The translations under genes and the position numbers were made by a program. The notes under the pieces are model-generated. The model made no database searches, was not told the origin of the DNA, and saw nothing but the letters and a program-made list of their open reading frames with translations. A stretch of DNA of 41,930 nucleotides from Flavobacteriaceae bacterium (GTDB lineage Bacteria; Bacteroidota; Bacteroidia; Flavobacteriales; Flavobacteriaceae), in NCBI GenBank assembly GCA_018623195.1, contig JAAZVY010000011.1:1-41930 (forward strand), in the 5' to 3' direction. How positions within the stretch are numbered: the stretch's first letter is position 1; every line of letters starts with the position of its first letter. This document shows positions 35,104-41,930 of this stretch, piece after piece.

Positions 35104-37506
35104 TTAAAAAGGATGATTGATTCCGACATTGAAAATGGGGCGATTGTTTGATTGGTTATAAAACCAACGATTATCTCCCGAAAATGCAGGATTATAAATC
35201 TTCCAACCTAGGTCTACCCGAAACAAGAAATAGTCAAAATCGTAGCGTAGCCCGACCCCAGCACCCACGGCAACATCTTTGAAAGAAGACCACCCCTTGA
35301 AAATGGCTTCTTCTACCTCGGTATCGTCAAGAACGTTCCAAATGTTTCCAATATCTGTGAATAGGGCTCCTTTAATACTTTGACTAAGGTCAAACCGCAA
35401 TTCGTTACTCCACGTGATTTTGAAATTGGCATCGTTAAATTCATTGATTTGATTGGTCGTGCCTGGTCCTAGGGTGTACGCATTCCAAGATCGGATGTCG
35501 TTGGAGCCTCCTGCAAAGTAACTCCTAACAAAAGGAACGTTATTTCCAGACCCAAAGGGTATGGCGACACCTGCAAAAAAACGGGTTGCGAATCGAGTAT
35601 CGTCGCTCAATTCAAAGTGTTTAATGGTGTTAATTTCAGTTTTAATGTATTGAGCAAAAGGAACCTTAAATATGGATTCACTAGGGGATGAATCAATGAA
35701 ATCAAGAAGTGCTCCTGCGAGCTCAAATTTCAAACCAAACTGTGAGTAATTGGGTGTGTTTCTGTTTTCTGAGTTTTGAAACGAATAATTAAAACTTGAG
35801 GATACGATGAAGTTGTTCTCTGTGAGGCGGTTCCTACGCTCTTCAATTCTTCTAACTTCTAAGGTTTCTTCTTCAGAGAGCGGTAGTGCTCCTTGTAAGG
35901 CTGCATCAATAAATGCATTAGCACCTTCAGGAATATTGAGTTCAGCTTCTTCTATCGCTTGATCTGTATCGAAGAAATTGGTGTACGCACTATCTCCTCT
36001 GAGGGGATCTGCTAGTAGATTAAGCTGATCAAAGGTATTTCGATAAATAGAGAAAAAATTGTCTGGATTCAAATGGTTCACATAAGTAATGCTTGGAAAC
36101 TCGAAAGAATACCTTCTTCTATCGGTGCGATAATTAAATCGGTAAATGGCATTAAATGTTTGCCGGTCAAGTCCCAGGTTTTTTTGAAAATTTGTTCCGA
36201 TTTGTAAGGTAGTTTGCGGATGTTTTTGTTCAGAAACAAGATTCGCTGTTGGTAAAATCATCCATAATCTAGGTACACTGAGGTTGATGTCTACCCCTAA
36301 TTCAGTGGTTAGATTATCGCTGGGAAGTAAGGAGTTTCCAATGCTACCACTAAGTGCAAGGCTCAGGTTTTCATGAGAGCCAAAAACATTACGCGCGAGG
36401 ATAGATGATCGCAGCGTAGTTCCTAGTTGTTGAATGTTAGAATGTGTTAAATCTAAATCGGCATTCAGTGCATATCGCTTTCGATCTCTTAAATAGATGG
36501 AAGCGGTAAGTGTTTGGTCACTTTCTGCTACTAATTCGATATTAGGGTAAAGAAAGTGATTGAGATCACCGATAAGATCTACGGTATTTGCTAAAAGTTT
36601 TTCATTATAAACGGCTCCAGGTTTATAGCTAATTATTCTAGCTACCACCATAGGGTCAAAGGAAAGTTCATCAAAACCAAAGAATTCAATTCCGCCTATA
36701 ATGGCTAGCGTAAAGTCATCTTCAGTGGCACCTTCGCTAAATACCTTCGTTCTACCAATCTGAAAAGGTCTGTAAACTGCGCTGCTATCAATGATTCTTC
36801 TTACCCTTAATTTTTTCGACTCTGATTGGGCGGTGGTGTCTCCTCTAATCTCATAGGAAATCAAACTTTTTTGAAAATCGTAGATACCTTGATTTCTTAA
36901 AAGCGAGGTTAGCTCTTGTCGATCATCGTCGATATTAGCAAGGTTGAGTATCATTCCCTTTTTTAAGGGTAAGACACTTTCGTTCTTATTAATTAATGAA
37001 TCAAATCTATCGTCAGGACTTTGAATATCAATTTCGTCGATTTCAAAAGGTTTTTTGGTCTCAATAATGATTGATTGTTTTGCTTTTGTGGCCTTCTTGT
37101 TGACCTTGATTTCGCTGTTGACATTTACATTTAAGTAGCCTTTTCTCTTGTAGAAGTTTTTTAACCGATTAACACTGGCTTCTGCAATTTCATCGGTGTA
37201 AATGACCGGTGGTTCACCGATGCGCCTTAACCAGTTATTGATCAAATTCGACTTACGCCCTGAGGAATTGTAGAGCATTAGTTTTACAGGCAGTCCTAAT
37301 ATCCTCTGATTGGGTTTTTGCACCAGCTGATTGATTACCGATGGGTCCTTCGATTGAACGCCGTTGATATAAACGCGTTGCTTTTTTAACCAGAGGGTTT
37401 CTGGTTCTAGCTTTTTAGTACTGCTACAAGCAGATAAAAGAAAGACTAAGAGAATAACAATTACCTTTGTGGCTTGCGAACTTATTCTCGATACGTTCGA
37501 TATCAT
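35104..37506 (-). CDS. tamL: BamA/TamA-family outer membrane lipoprotein (TamL-type)
   Basis: An 800-aa outer membrane assembly-type protein. The N-terminus is a lipoprotein signal (hydrophobic 15-24, lipobox LLSAC with Cys27), which distinguishes the Bacteroidota TamL form from ordinary TamA or BamA. POTRA-like domains fill about 40-330, including RLKNFYKRKGYLNVNV, and the Omp85 barrel fills about 340-800, ending in Phe (VGINHPF). YFAGGSNDIRSWNAYTLGPG is the Omp85 RxxR-type loop region. TamL pairs with TamB, usually encoded next door; no tamB is adjacent here. The start is 25 bases from the divergent methyltransferase gene. Confidence 0.85.
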   Translation of the reverse strand: MISNVSRISSQATKVIVILLVFLLSACSSTKKLEPETLWLKKQRVYINGVQSKDPSVINQLVQKPNQRILGLPVKLMLYNSSGRKSNLINNWLRRIGEPPVIYTDEIAEASVNRLKNFYKRKGYLNVNVNSEIKVNKKATKAKQSIIIETKKPFEIDEIDIQSPDDRFDSLINKNESVLPLKKGMILNLANIDDDRQELTSLLRNQGIYDFQKSLISYEIRGDTTAQSESKKLRVRRIIDSSAVYRPFQIGRTKVFSEGATEDDFTLAIIGGIEFFGFDELSFDPMVVARIISYKPGAVYNEKLLANTVDLIGDLNHFLYPNIELVAESDQTLTASIYLRDRKRYALNADLDLTHSNIQQLGTTLRSSILARNVFGSHENLSLALSGSIGNSLLPSDNLTTELGVDINLSVPRLWMILPTANLVSEQKHPQTTLQIGTNFQKNLGLDRQTFNAIYRFNYRTDRRRYSFEFPSITYVNHLNPDNFFSIYRNTFDQLNLLADPLRGDSAYTNFFDTDQAIEEAELNIPEGANAFIDAALQGALPLSEEETLEVRRIEERRNRLTENNFIVSSSFNYSFQNSENRNTPNYSQFGLKFELAGALLDFIDSSPSESIFKVPFAQYIKTEINTIKHFELSDDTRFATRFFAGVAIPFGSGNNVPFVRSYFAGGSNDIRSWNAYTLGPGTTNQINEFNDANFKITWSNELRFDLSQSIKGALFTDIGNIWNVLDDTEVEEAIFKGWSSFKDVAVGAGVGLRYDFDYFLFRVDLGWKIYNPAFSGDNRWFYNQSNNRPIFNVGINHPF

Positions 37507-37531
37507 AGTGTAAAAATAGCCTAAATAAACG

Positions 37532-38263
37532 ATGCTATCTCAGGCCAAAATACGTTTCATCAATCAACTTAGTCGTAAGAAAATACGATATGAAGAGGGA
37601 TGTTTTATTGTTGAGGGAAACAAAGGAGTAAAGGAAGGACTAGAGGAAGGTCTAACTGCGCGAGAACTATATGTATCTGACCCATCTTTAATTCCTTTTT
37701 CCGGTGCTGAAGTAATCACCGAAAAGGAGATGAAGAAGATCTCACAACTTACCACTCCTTCAGATACTTTAGCGGTCTTTGATTTCCCTGAAATCAAAGA
37801 TTGGCAAGATGCTGATTGGGTGTTGGCATTGGATGAAATTCAAGACCCAGGAAATTTGGGAACAATTATTCGAACGGCAGATTGGTTTGGCTTCAAACAC
37901 ATTCTTTGTGGTCAGGGGACGGTCGATCCGTTTCATCCTAAGGTGATTCAGGCTACCATGGGCTCGTATGCTCGGGTACAATGTCATTCCATCGATCTTG
38001 AAGCCTGTTTGCAACAGCAAGAGCGAACGGTTGTTGGAGCAGATCTTGAAGGTGTTCCTTTAAAAAATTACGATGTACCTTCTAAAGGGGTATTGGTAAT
38101 TGGTAACGAAGGAAGAGGGTTATCCAGCAGCGTAGAGAAACTCCTCGATACGAAAGTCACTATTGAAAGAGGAGAAGGGTCGAAGGCTGAGAGTCTTAAT
38201 GCTGCGATCTCAACGGCGGTTATCTTGCATACAATTTCCAACCGTCTTTCGTCTCAAAACTGA
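37532..38263 (+). CDS. TrmH-family (SpoU) RNA ribose 2'-O-methyltransferase
   Basis: A 243-aa SPOUT methyltransferase using S-adenosylmethionine for 2'-O-methylation of RNA. N-terminal substrate-binding part at about 5-60 (RKKIRYEEGCFIVEGNKGV), then the knotted catalytic domain: DEIQDPGNLGTIIRTADWFG (motif 1, with catalytic Asn and Arg), VLVIGNEGRGLS (motif 2) and ESLNAAISTAVILH (motif 3). The target, rRNA (as for RlmB) or tRNA, cannot be read. ATG 37532 lies only 25 bases from tamL's ATG. Its last 44 bases overlap the 3' end of porT. Confidence 0.92.
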   Translation: MLSQAKIRFINQLSRKKIRYEEGCFIVEGNKGVKEGLEEGLTARELYVSDPSLIPFSGAEVITEKEMKKISQLTTPSDTLAVFDFPEIKDWQDADWVLALDEIQDPGNLGTIIRTADWFGFKHILCGQGTVDPFHPKVIQATMGSYARVQCHSIDLEACLQQQERTVVGADLEGVPLKNYDVPSKGVLVIGNEGRGLSSSVEKLLDTKVTIERGEGSKAESLNAAISTAVILHTISNRLSSQN

Positions 38264-38891
38264 TCGTAAAAAGTACCGCCTTTGACTGTAAACCTTTCAG
38301 TGCGCTTGTGTCTAATTCTATTTGATCAGATACGATTGGAGTAATCATCCGAACACCTAGTGCTAGTTTGCTTTTCTTCAAATAAAAATCGACACCCGCA
38401 CCGAGTTCGATGGAGTGCATAAGCCTATTGTAAGGAATCGTCCAGGATTCAAGTTCTTGTGAGGTTTTGTAGCTCGCTAGGTAGCCTCCAAGAATAAAAG
38501 GATTATAATTCGCGTGTCGCTCCCCTTGGTATTTGATTAGCAGCGGTAGCTGTACTTCGGTGATTCCTCCTTCTGGGTTTCCAATCGCTGCTCTATTCAA
38601 AAGAATTCCAGGTTCAATTCTAAGGTCGGTTCGCTCTAAAATCCGATGTTCTGCCACTAATCGAAACCCTCCAGCAATCCCATCGAAGATGTTTAACGCT
38701 GTCTCGTCAATCGGAGGATTTTCTATGGTATAACTAGTACCATAATTGGTTAGGTTGAAAAGAATCCCAAAGTTCCATGCCTCCTCATCTGCACCCCTTA
38801 GATTAAGACCAGACGGATGTCTCTTTTGTGCTTGACCGAAGAGGCTAAACAGAATTGCGAAAATCGCAATGATATGCTTATTTCTTAGCAT
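38220..38891 (-). CDS. porT: PorT-family outer membrane beta-barrel protein (type IX secretion)
   Basis: A 223-aa protein with a signal peptide (MLRNKHIIAIFAILFSLFGQAQ) and a beta-strand-rich body, like PorT/SprT, an outer membrane component linked to the type IX secretion system. Support is the size, signal, barrel-like pattern (VQLPLLIKYQGER, IELGAGVDFYL, LGVRMITPIV) and its place directly after menG, the arrangement familiar from this phylum. ATG 38891 is preferred; an upstream ATG at 38912 would put seven residues before the signal peptide. It overlaps menG by 14 bases and, at the other end, the methyltransferase gene by 44. Confidence 0.78.
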   Translation of the reverse strand: MLRNKHIIAIFAILFSLFGQAQKRHPSGLNLRGADEEAWNFGILFNLTNYGTSYTIENPPIDETALNIFDGIAGGFRLVAEHRILERTDLRIEPGILLNRAAIGNPEGGITEVQLPLLIKYQGERHANYNPFILGGYLASYKTSQELESWTIPYNRLMHSIELGAGVDFYLKKSKLALGVRMITPIVSDQIELDTSALKGLQSKAVLFTISFETKDGWKLYAR

Positions 38892-39618
38892 AATAGATAC
38901 AGGCTGCGCCAAAGGTTTGGGGATGATAGCTTGCTTTTGAAAAGCCTACACGGATAAGTACCTCGGTTAGCCTTTCGTTATACGGGAATTTTTCAGCAGA
39001 ATCAGAAAGATATTTATAAGCTCTTGGGTCTCTTGAAAAAAGTTTTCCGAAAAGGGGTAGAATGATTCTGCCGTGAATCTTGTACAATAATTTGAGGATC
39101 GGATTCGTTGGCATTGAAGTTTCAAGTATGGCTAAGGTGCCTCCAGGTTTTAGAACTCGAAGTATTTCAGCCAGACCGACCTCTAGATTCTCAAAATTCC
39201 TCACTCCAAATGCAACCGTTGCCGCATCGAAACTTTGATCGGCATAACTCAGGTTTTCACTATCACCAATGACCATATCGATTTGATGATTTAGATGCTG
39301 AGATTGAACCTTTTGTTTACCCACTTCTAACATTCCAGGAGAAATATCTAAGCCAGTTACCTTTGCCTTGCTTGATGCTGCGATTGCAATGGCCAAGTCA
39401 CCAGTTCCTGTTGCTACGTCAAGCACCGTTTCGGGGACTAGTGATACAATATGACTCACCAGTTTTTTACGCCATGACAAGTCAACACCGAACGTAATCA
39501 TTCGATTCAGTTGGTCATATTCGCTAGAGATGGTATCAAACATGGTTGATACCTGTGACTTTTTCGAATCCTTACGCTCTTTGTAGGGAACGATTTTCTG
39601 GTGTTTCTCTGAGCTCAT
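38878..39618 (-). CDS. menG: Demethylmenaquinone methyltransferase
   Basis: MenG/UbiE methylates demethylmenaquinone at the last step of menaquinone synthesis; this phylum respires with menaquinone, so MenG is the right reading. SAM motif VLDVATGTGDLAIAIA (about 64-79), GLDISPGMLEVGKQK, ATVAFGVRNFEN and GGTLAILETSMPTNP are class I methyltransferase and UbiE/MenG blocks. Length 246 aa is standard. -7 box TATCTTTG ends six bases before its ATG, so the transcript leader must be very short. It is followed by porT with a 14-base overlap. Confidence 0.94.
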   Translation of the reverse strand: MSSEKHQKIVPYKERKDSKKSQVSTMFDTISSEYDQLNRMITFGVDLSWRKKLVSHIVSLVPETVLDVATGTGDLAIAIAASSKAKVTGLDISPGMLEVGKQKVQSQHLNHQIDMVIGDSENLSYADQSFDAATVAFGVRNFENLEVGLAEILRVLKPGGTLAILETSMPTNPILKLLYKIHGRIILPLFGKLFSRDPRAYKYLSDSAEKFPYNERLTEVLIRVGFSKASYHPQTFGAACIYYAKK

Positions 39619-39624
39619 AAGCTA

Positions 39625-39632
39625 CAAAGATA
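39625..39632 (-). promoter_or_regulatory. -7 box of menG-porT
   Basis: TATCTTTG on the minus strand, perfect TAnnTTTG, with only six bases between the box and the menG ATG, in the 26-base gap behind the aminotransferase gene. Confidence 0.6.
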
Positions 39633-39644
39633 CGATTACCCTAT

Positions 39645-40835
39645 TTAAGAAAGTGCTTCAGAAATACGATGAATTGCTTCTTTTAAAGATTCCTCAGAAG
39701 CCGCATAAGAAATTCGTATACAATTCGAATCACCGAAAGCTTCACCGGTAACGGTAGCGACACCAGCCTCCTCTAATAGGTAAAGTGAGAAGTCAGAAGC
39801 ATTGTTAATGGTTTTGCCTCGAAGTGTTTTGCCAAAGTATTCTGAAATATCAGGGAAAACGTAGAATGCTCCTTCGGGTACGTTTAGTTTAAACCCTGGA
39901 ATAGCACCTAAGAGTTTTAAGACTAAATCTCTTCTTTGGTGAAAGGCTTCAATCATGTAATCAATCTTCGATACAGGTGCTTCTAATGCAGTGATAACTG
40001 CTCTTTGAGCAATAGCATTTGCGCCACTAGTTACTTGACCTTGTAGTTTGTTACAAGCCTTTGCAATCCATGCTGGGGCACCGATGTACCCAATACGCCA
40101 ACCGGTCATTGCAAATGCTTTTGAAACACCATTTACAGTCACCACTCGATCGTAAAGCGATGGAATCGATGCAATGGATGCATGGGATTCTTTACTGAAG
40201 TTGATATGCTCGTAGATTTCGTCAGAAACAACGATGATATTCGGGTGGTCGTTTAACACCTCTGCAAGCGCCTCTAGCTCTGATTGGTGATAGAACGATC
40301 CGCTAGGATTACATGGAGAACTGAACCAAAGCATACGTGTTTTGTCTGTTATTGCTGCGCGCAACTGCTCAGGCGTCATTTTGAAGTCAGCATCGATGGT
40401 AGTTTTAACTTCTACAGGCACTCCGTCAGCTAGCTTTACAATATCTCGATACGATACCCAGTAAGGAGCCGGCAAAATAACTTCGTCACCGGGGTTGATA
40501 ATTGCCATAGCAACGTTGTAAAGTGATTGTTTTGCCCCTGTAGAAACTACAATTTGATCTAGACCATAAGTCAGGCCGTTATCTCTTTTAAATTTTAAAG
40601 CGATAGCTTGTTTAAGATCTGCATAACCATCAACGGGAGAGTAGCTGTTGTAGTTTTCGTCAATAGCTTGTTTTGCTGATTCTTTAATGAAATCAGGAAT
40701 GGTGAAGTCTGGCTCACCAAGACTCAAGCCGATGATGTCTTTACCTTCGTTTTTTAATTCTCTTGCTTTTGCAGCCATTGCTAGAGTGGCTGAAATTTCC
40801 ATTTTTTGGACGCGTTCTGACGGATGTGAATTCAT
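39645..40835 (-). CDS. Class I/II pyridoxal-phosphate aminotransferase, aspartate-aminotransferase type
   Basis: A 396-aa fold-type I PLP enzyme. NYNSYSPVDGYADLKQA, YWVSYRDIVKLADG, FSSPCNPSGSFY, VVSDEIYEHI (Asp contacting the PLP nitrogen) and VNGVSKAFAMTGWRIGY with Lys239 as the PLP-binding lysine. This matches the 1-gamma aspartate aminotransferase subgroup by pattern; substrate could be aspartate, aromatic or another amino acid, and cannot be decided here. ATG 40835 precedes the family's N-terminal helix; an in-frame ATG at 40868 would add 11 residues. The -7-like TAACATTG at 40873-40866 (one mismatch) is a possible promoter. Confidence 0.93.
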   Translation of the reverse strand: MNSHPSERVQKMEISATLAMAAKARELKNEGKDIIGLSLGEPDFTIPDFIKESAKQAIDENYNSYSPVDGYADLKQAIALKFKRDNGLTYGLDQIVVSTGAKQSLYNVAMAIINPGDEVILPAPYWVSYRDIVKLADGVPVEVKTTIDADFKMTPEQLRAAITDKTRMLWFSSPCNPSGSFYHQSELEALAEVLNDHPNIIVVSDEIYEHINFSKESHASIASIPSLYDRVVTVNGVSKAFAMTGWRIGYIGAPAWIAKACNKLQGQVTSGANAIAQRAVITALEAPVSKIDYMIEAFHQRRDLVLKLLGAIPGFKLNVPEGAFYVFPDISEYFGKTLRGKTINNASDFSLYLLEEAGVATVTGEAFGDSNCIRISYAASEESLKEAIHRISEALS

Positions 40836-40877
40836 AATTTTCTTTACTATGCAGTTTTCAGACTGCAATGTTAGTGA

Positions 40878-40885
40878 TAATTTTG
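40878..40885 (+). promoter_or_regulatory. -7 box of rsmG
   Basis: TAATTTTG, perfect TAnnTTTG, 17 bases before the rsmG ATG. A 6-base inverted repeat (TGCAGT-TTTCAG-ACTGCA, 40850-40867) lies just upstream, where the -33 element would be. Confidence 0.55.
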
Positions 40886-40902
40886 CTTTCTTAACGATTA
40901 CT

Positions 40903-41532
40903 ATGAAAGCGCAAGATCTACTTGAATACTTCCCTCAACTAACTGATATTCAAAGAGAAAGATTTGAATTATTGGGTGATTTATACCAGGATTGGAATCA
41001 AAAAATCAATGTGGTATCACGAAAAGATATTGAAGAGTTATATCTGCGCCATGTATTACATTCCTTAGCTATTGGTTTGTTTCAGGAATTCAAACCTGGA
41101 TCGAGAATAATAGATGTAGGCACTGGGGGTGGATTTCCTGGAATCCCCTTAGCAATTCTTTTCCCTGAGGTTTCCTTCACCTTGGTTGATTCGATAGGTA
41201 AAAAAATTAGAGTAGTAGACGAGGTCGTTTCAGGTCTTGGGTTAACTAACGTGATTTCAATCAACGATCGAGTAGAGAATATTGCAGGAACTTTTGATTT
41301 TATCGTAAGTCGTGCGGTAGCTGCAATGCCCACTTTTGTTCATTGGGTTGAAGGAAAAATTAGTTCAGAAAACAAACACGAGCGGGCTAACGGTATTCTG
41401 TATTTGAAAGGAGGAGATTTAACCGAAGAGTTAGCTCCCTTTAAAAATAAAATAACGGTATACAACCTCTATGATCGCATACCGTTAGATTTCTTTGAAA
41501 CGAAACGTCTCGTTTATTTACCCTTATCCTAA
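40903..41532 (+). CDS. rsmG: 16S rRNA (guanine527-N7)-methyltransferase
   Basis: RsmG (GidB) methylates N7 of G527 in the 16S rRNA 530 loop using S-adenosylmethionine. IIDVGTGGGFPGIPLAI (SAM loop at 73-80), FTLVDSIGKKIRVVDEVV, and VSRAVAAMPTFVHW are standard RsmG blocks. An open frame runs 72 codons further up, antisense to the aminotransferase; the ATG at 40903 (MKAQDLLEYF) is chosen, giving 209 aa. Its last nine bases overlap the convergent P5C dehydrogenase gene. Confidence 0.95.
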   Translation: MKAQDLLEYFPQLTDIQRERFELLGDLYQDWNQKINVVSRKDIEELYLRHVLHSLAIGLFQEFKPGSRIIDVGTGGGFPGIPLAILFPEVSFTLVDSIGKKIRVVDEVVSGLGLTNVISINDRVENIAGTFDFIVSRAVAAMPTFVHWVEGKISSENKHERANGILYLKGGDLTEELAPFKNKITVYNLYDRIPLDFFETKRLVYLPLS

Positions 41533-41930
41533 GAACGGATATTTATAATCAGTAGGGGTAAGGAAGGTTTCTTTAATTAATCTTGGAGATACCCAACGTG
41601 TAAGGTTCAGTACTGATCCCGCCTTATCATTCGTTCCAGATGCTCTAGCTCCTCCGAAGGGTTGCTGACCTACAACGGCCCCAGTTGGCTTGTCATTTAG
41701 ATAGAAGTTCCCTGCTGCATTTTGAAGCGCGGTAATTGCCTCATTCATGGCATATCGATCTTCTGAGAAAACGGCTCCTGTTAAAGCGTATTCTGAGGTT
41801 TCATCAACTAGTTTTAGGGTGTTTGCCCAATCCTTGTCTTGATAAATATAAACGGTAACTATTGGACCGAACAGTTCGGTCTCCATAGTAGTGTATTTCG
41901 GGTCTGTAGTGACAATAACGGTAGGTTCAA
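41524..41930 (-). CDS. 1-pyrroline-5-carboxylate (glutamate semialdehyde) dehydrogenase, C-terminal part
   Basis: The gene runs out of the right edge; about 135 C-terminal residues are visible, reading on through the Met at 41886 to EPTVIVTTDPKYTT. They contain ETELFGPIVTVY (the conserved ExxFGP of aldehyde dehydrogenases, near the NAD site) and QQPFGGARASGTNDKAG followed by LTRWVSPR, which is the pattern of the proline-catabolic delta-1-pyrroline-5-carboxylate dehydrogenase (ALDH4-like). That enzyme oxidises glutamate semialdehyde to glutamate. The catalytic Cys lies outside the window. Its 3' end overlaps rsmG by nine bases. Confidence 0.88.
   Translation of the reverse strand, partial: EPTVIVTTDPKYTTMETELFGPIVTVYIYQDKDWANTLKLVDETSEYALTGAVFSEDRYAMNEAITALQNAAGNFYLNDKPTGAVVGQQPFGGARASGTNDKAGSVLNLTRWVSPRLIKETFLTPTDYKYPFLG

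Noticed and set aside
40687-40902. N-terminal extension of rsmG by 72 codons
   Set aside because: It is antisense to the aminotransferase gene and upstream of the -7 box; the family starts at the ATG at 40903.
1-41930. A previously undescribed multi-gene system
   Set aside because: Every gene of normal length matches a known family in a familiar gene order; no cluster of unknown genes, defence genes or secondary-metabolism genes is present.

Overview
The window reads as a chromosomal, gene-dense stretch of a Bacteroidota genome, most likely order Flavobacteriales. The evidence is the mix of genes (gldC and porT of gliding and type IX secretion, a lipoprotein BamA/TamA-type TamL, a CarboxypepD_reg TonB-dependent receptor, a short RpoD without region 1.1, a FtsZ with a long acidic linker) and promoters with the Bacteroidota -7 box TAnnTTTG just upstream of ten genes. 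I cannot name the genus. I see no CRISPR array, transposase, integrase, defence cassette or prophage. Nearly everything is housekeeping, and I did not find a new multi-gene system; the points of interest are in gene edges, regulatory sites, lost metal sites and one tRNA-associated repeat.

Layout. 1-6610 (+): end of mazG, aroA, queA, rlmN, a long-chain polyprenyl synthase and dnaG. 6607-9166: nadE (-), gldC (+), ysxC and an alpha/beta hydrolase (-). 9239-24444 (+): a compact dcw cluster, mraZ-rsmH-ftsL-ftsI-murE-mraY-murD-ftsW-murG-murC-ftsQ-ftsA-ftsZ, most genes overlapping the next by 1-17 bases, headed by a four-repeat MraZ-type operator. It makes lipid II and the divisome; murB, murF and ddl are elsewhere. 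24441-26768 (-): a TonB-dependent receptor. 26800-27111: tRNA-Arg(TCG), with its 3' end and terminator duplicated nearby. 27118-35093 (-): yqeY, ypdA, rpe, rpoD, pnp, rpsO, accD and fbaA. 35104-38891: tamL (-), a TrmH-family methyltransferase (+) and porT (-). 38878-41930: menG and an aminotransferase (-), rsmG (+), and the end of a P5C dehydrogenase (-).

How it fits together. The dcw products build and divide the DAP-type cell wall. The polyprenyl synthase and MenG both serve menaquinone. TamL, PorT, GldC and the receptor belong to the outer envelope. DnaG, YsxC, RsmH, RsmG, RlmN, QueA, RpsO, Pnp and RpoD are core information processing. Two proteins that normally carry a zinc ribbon, DnaG and AccD, keep the surrounding sequence but lack the cysteine ligands. 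All five convergent gene pairs overlap at their 3' ends, so genes face each other with no room for a terminator between them.
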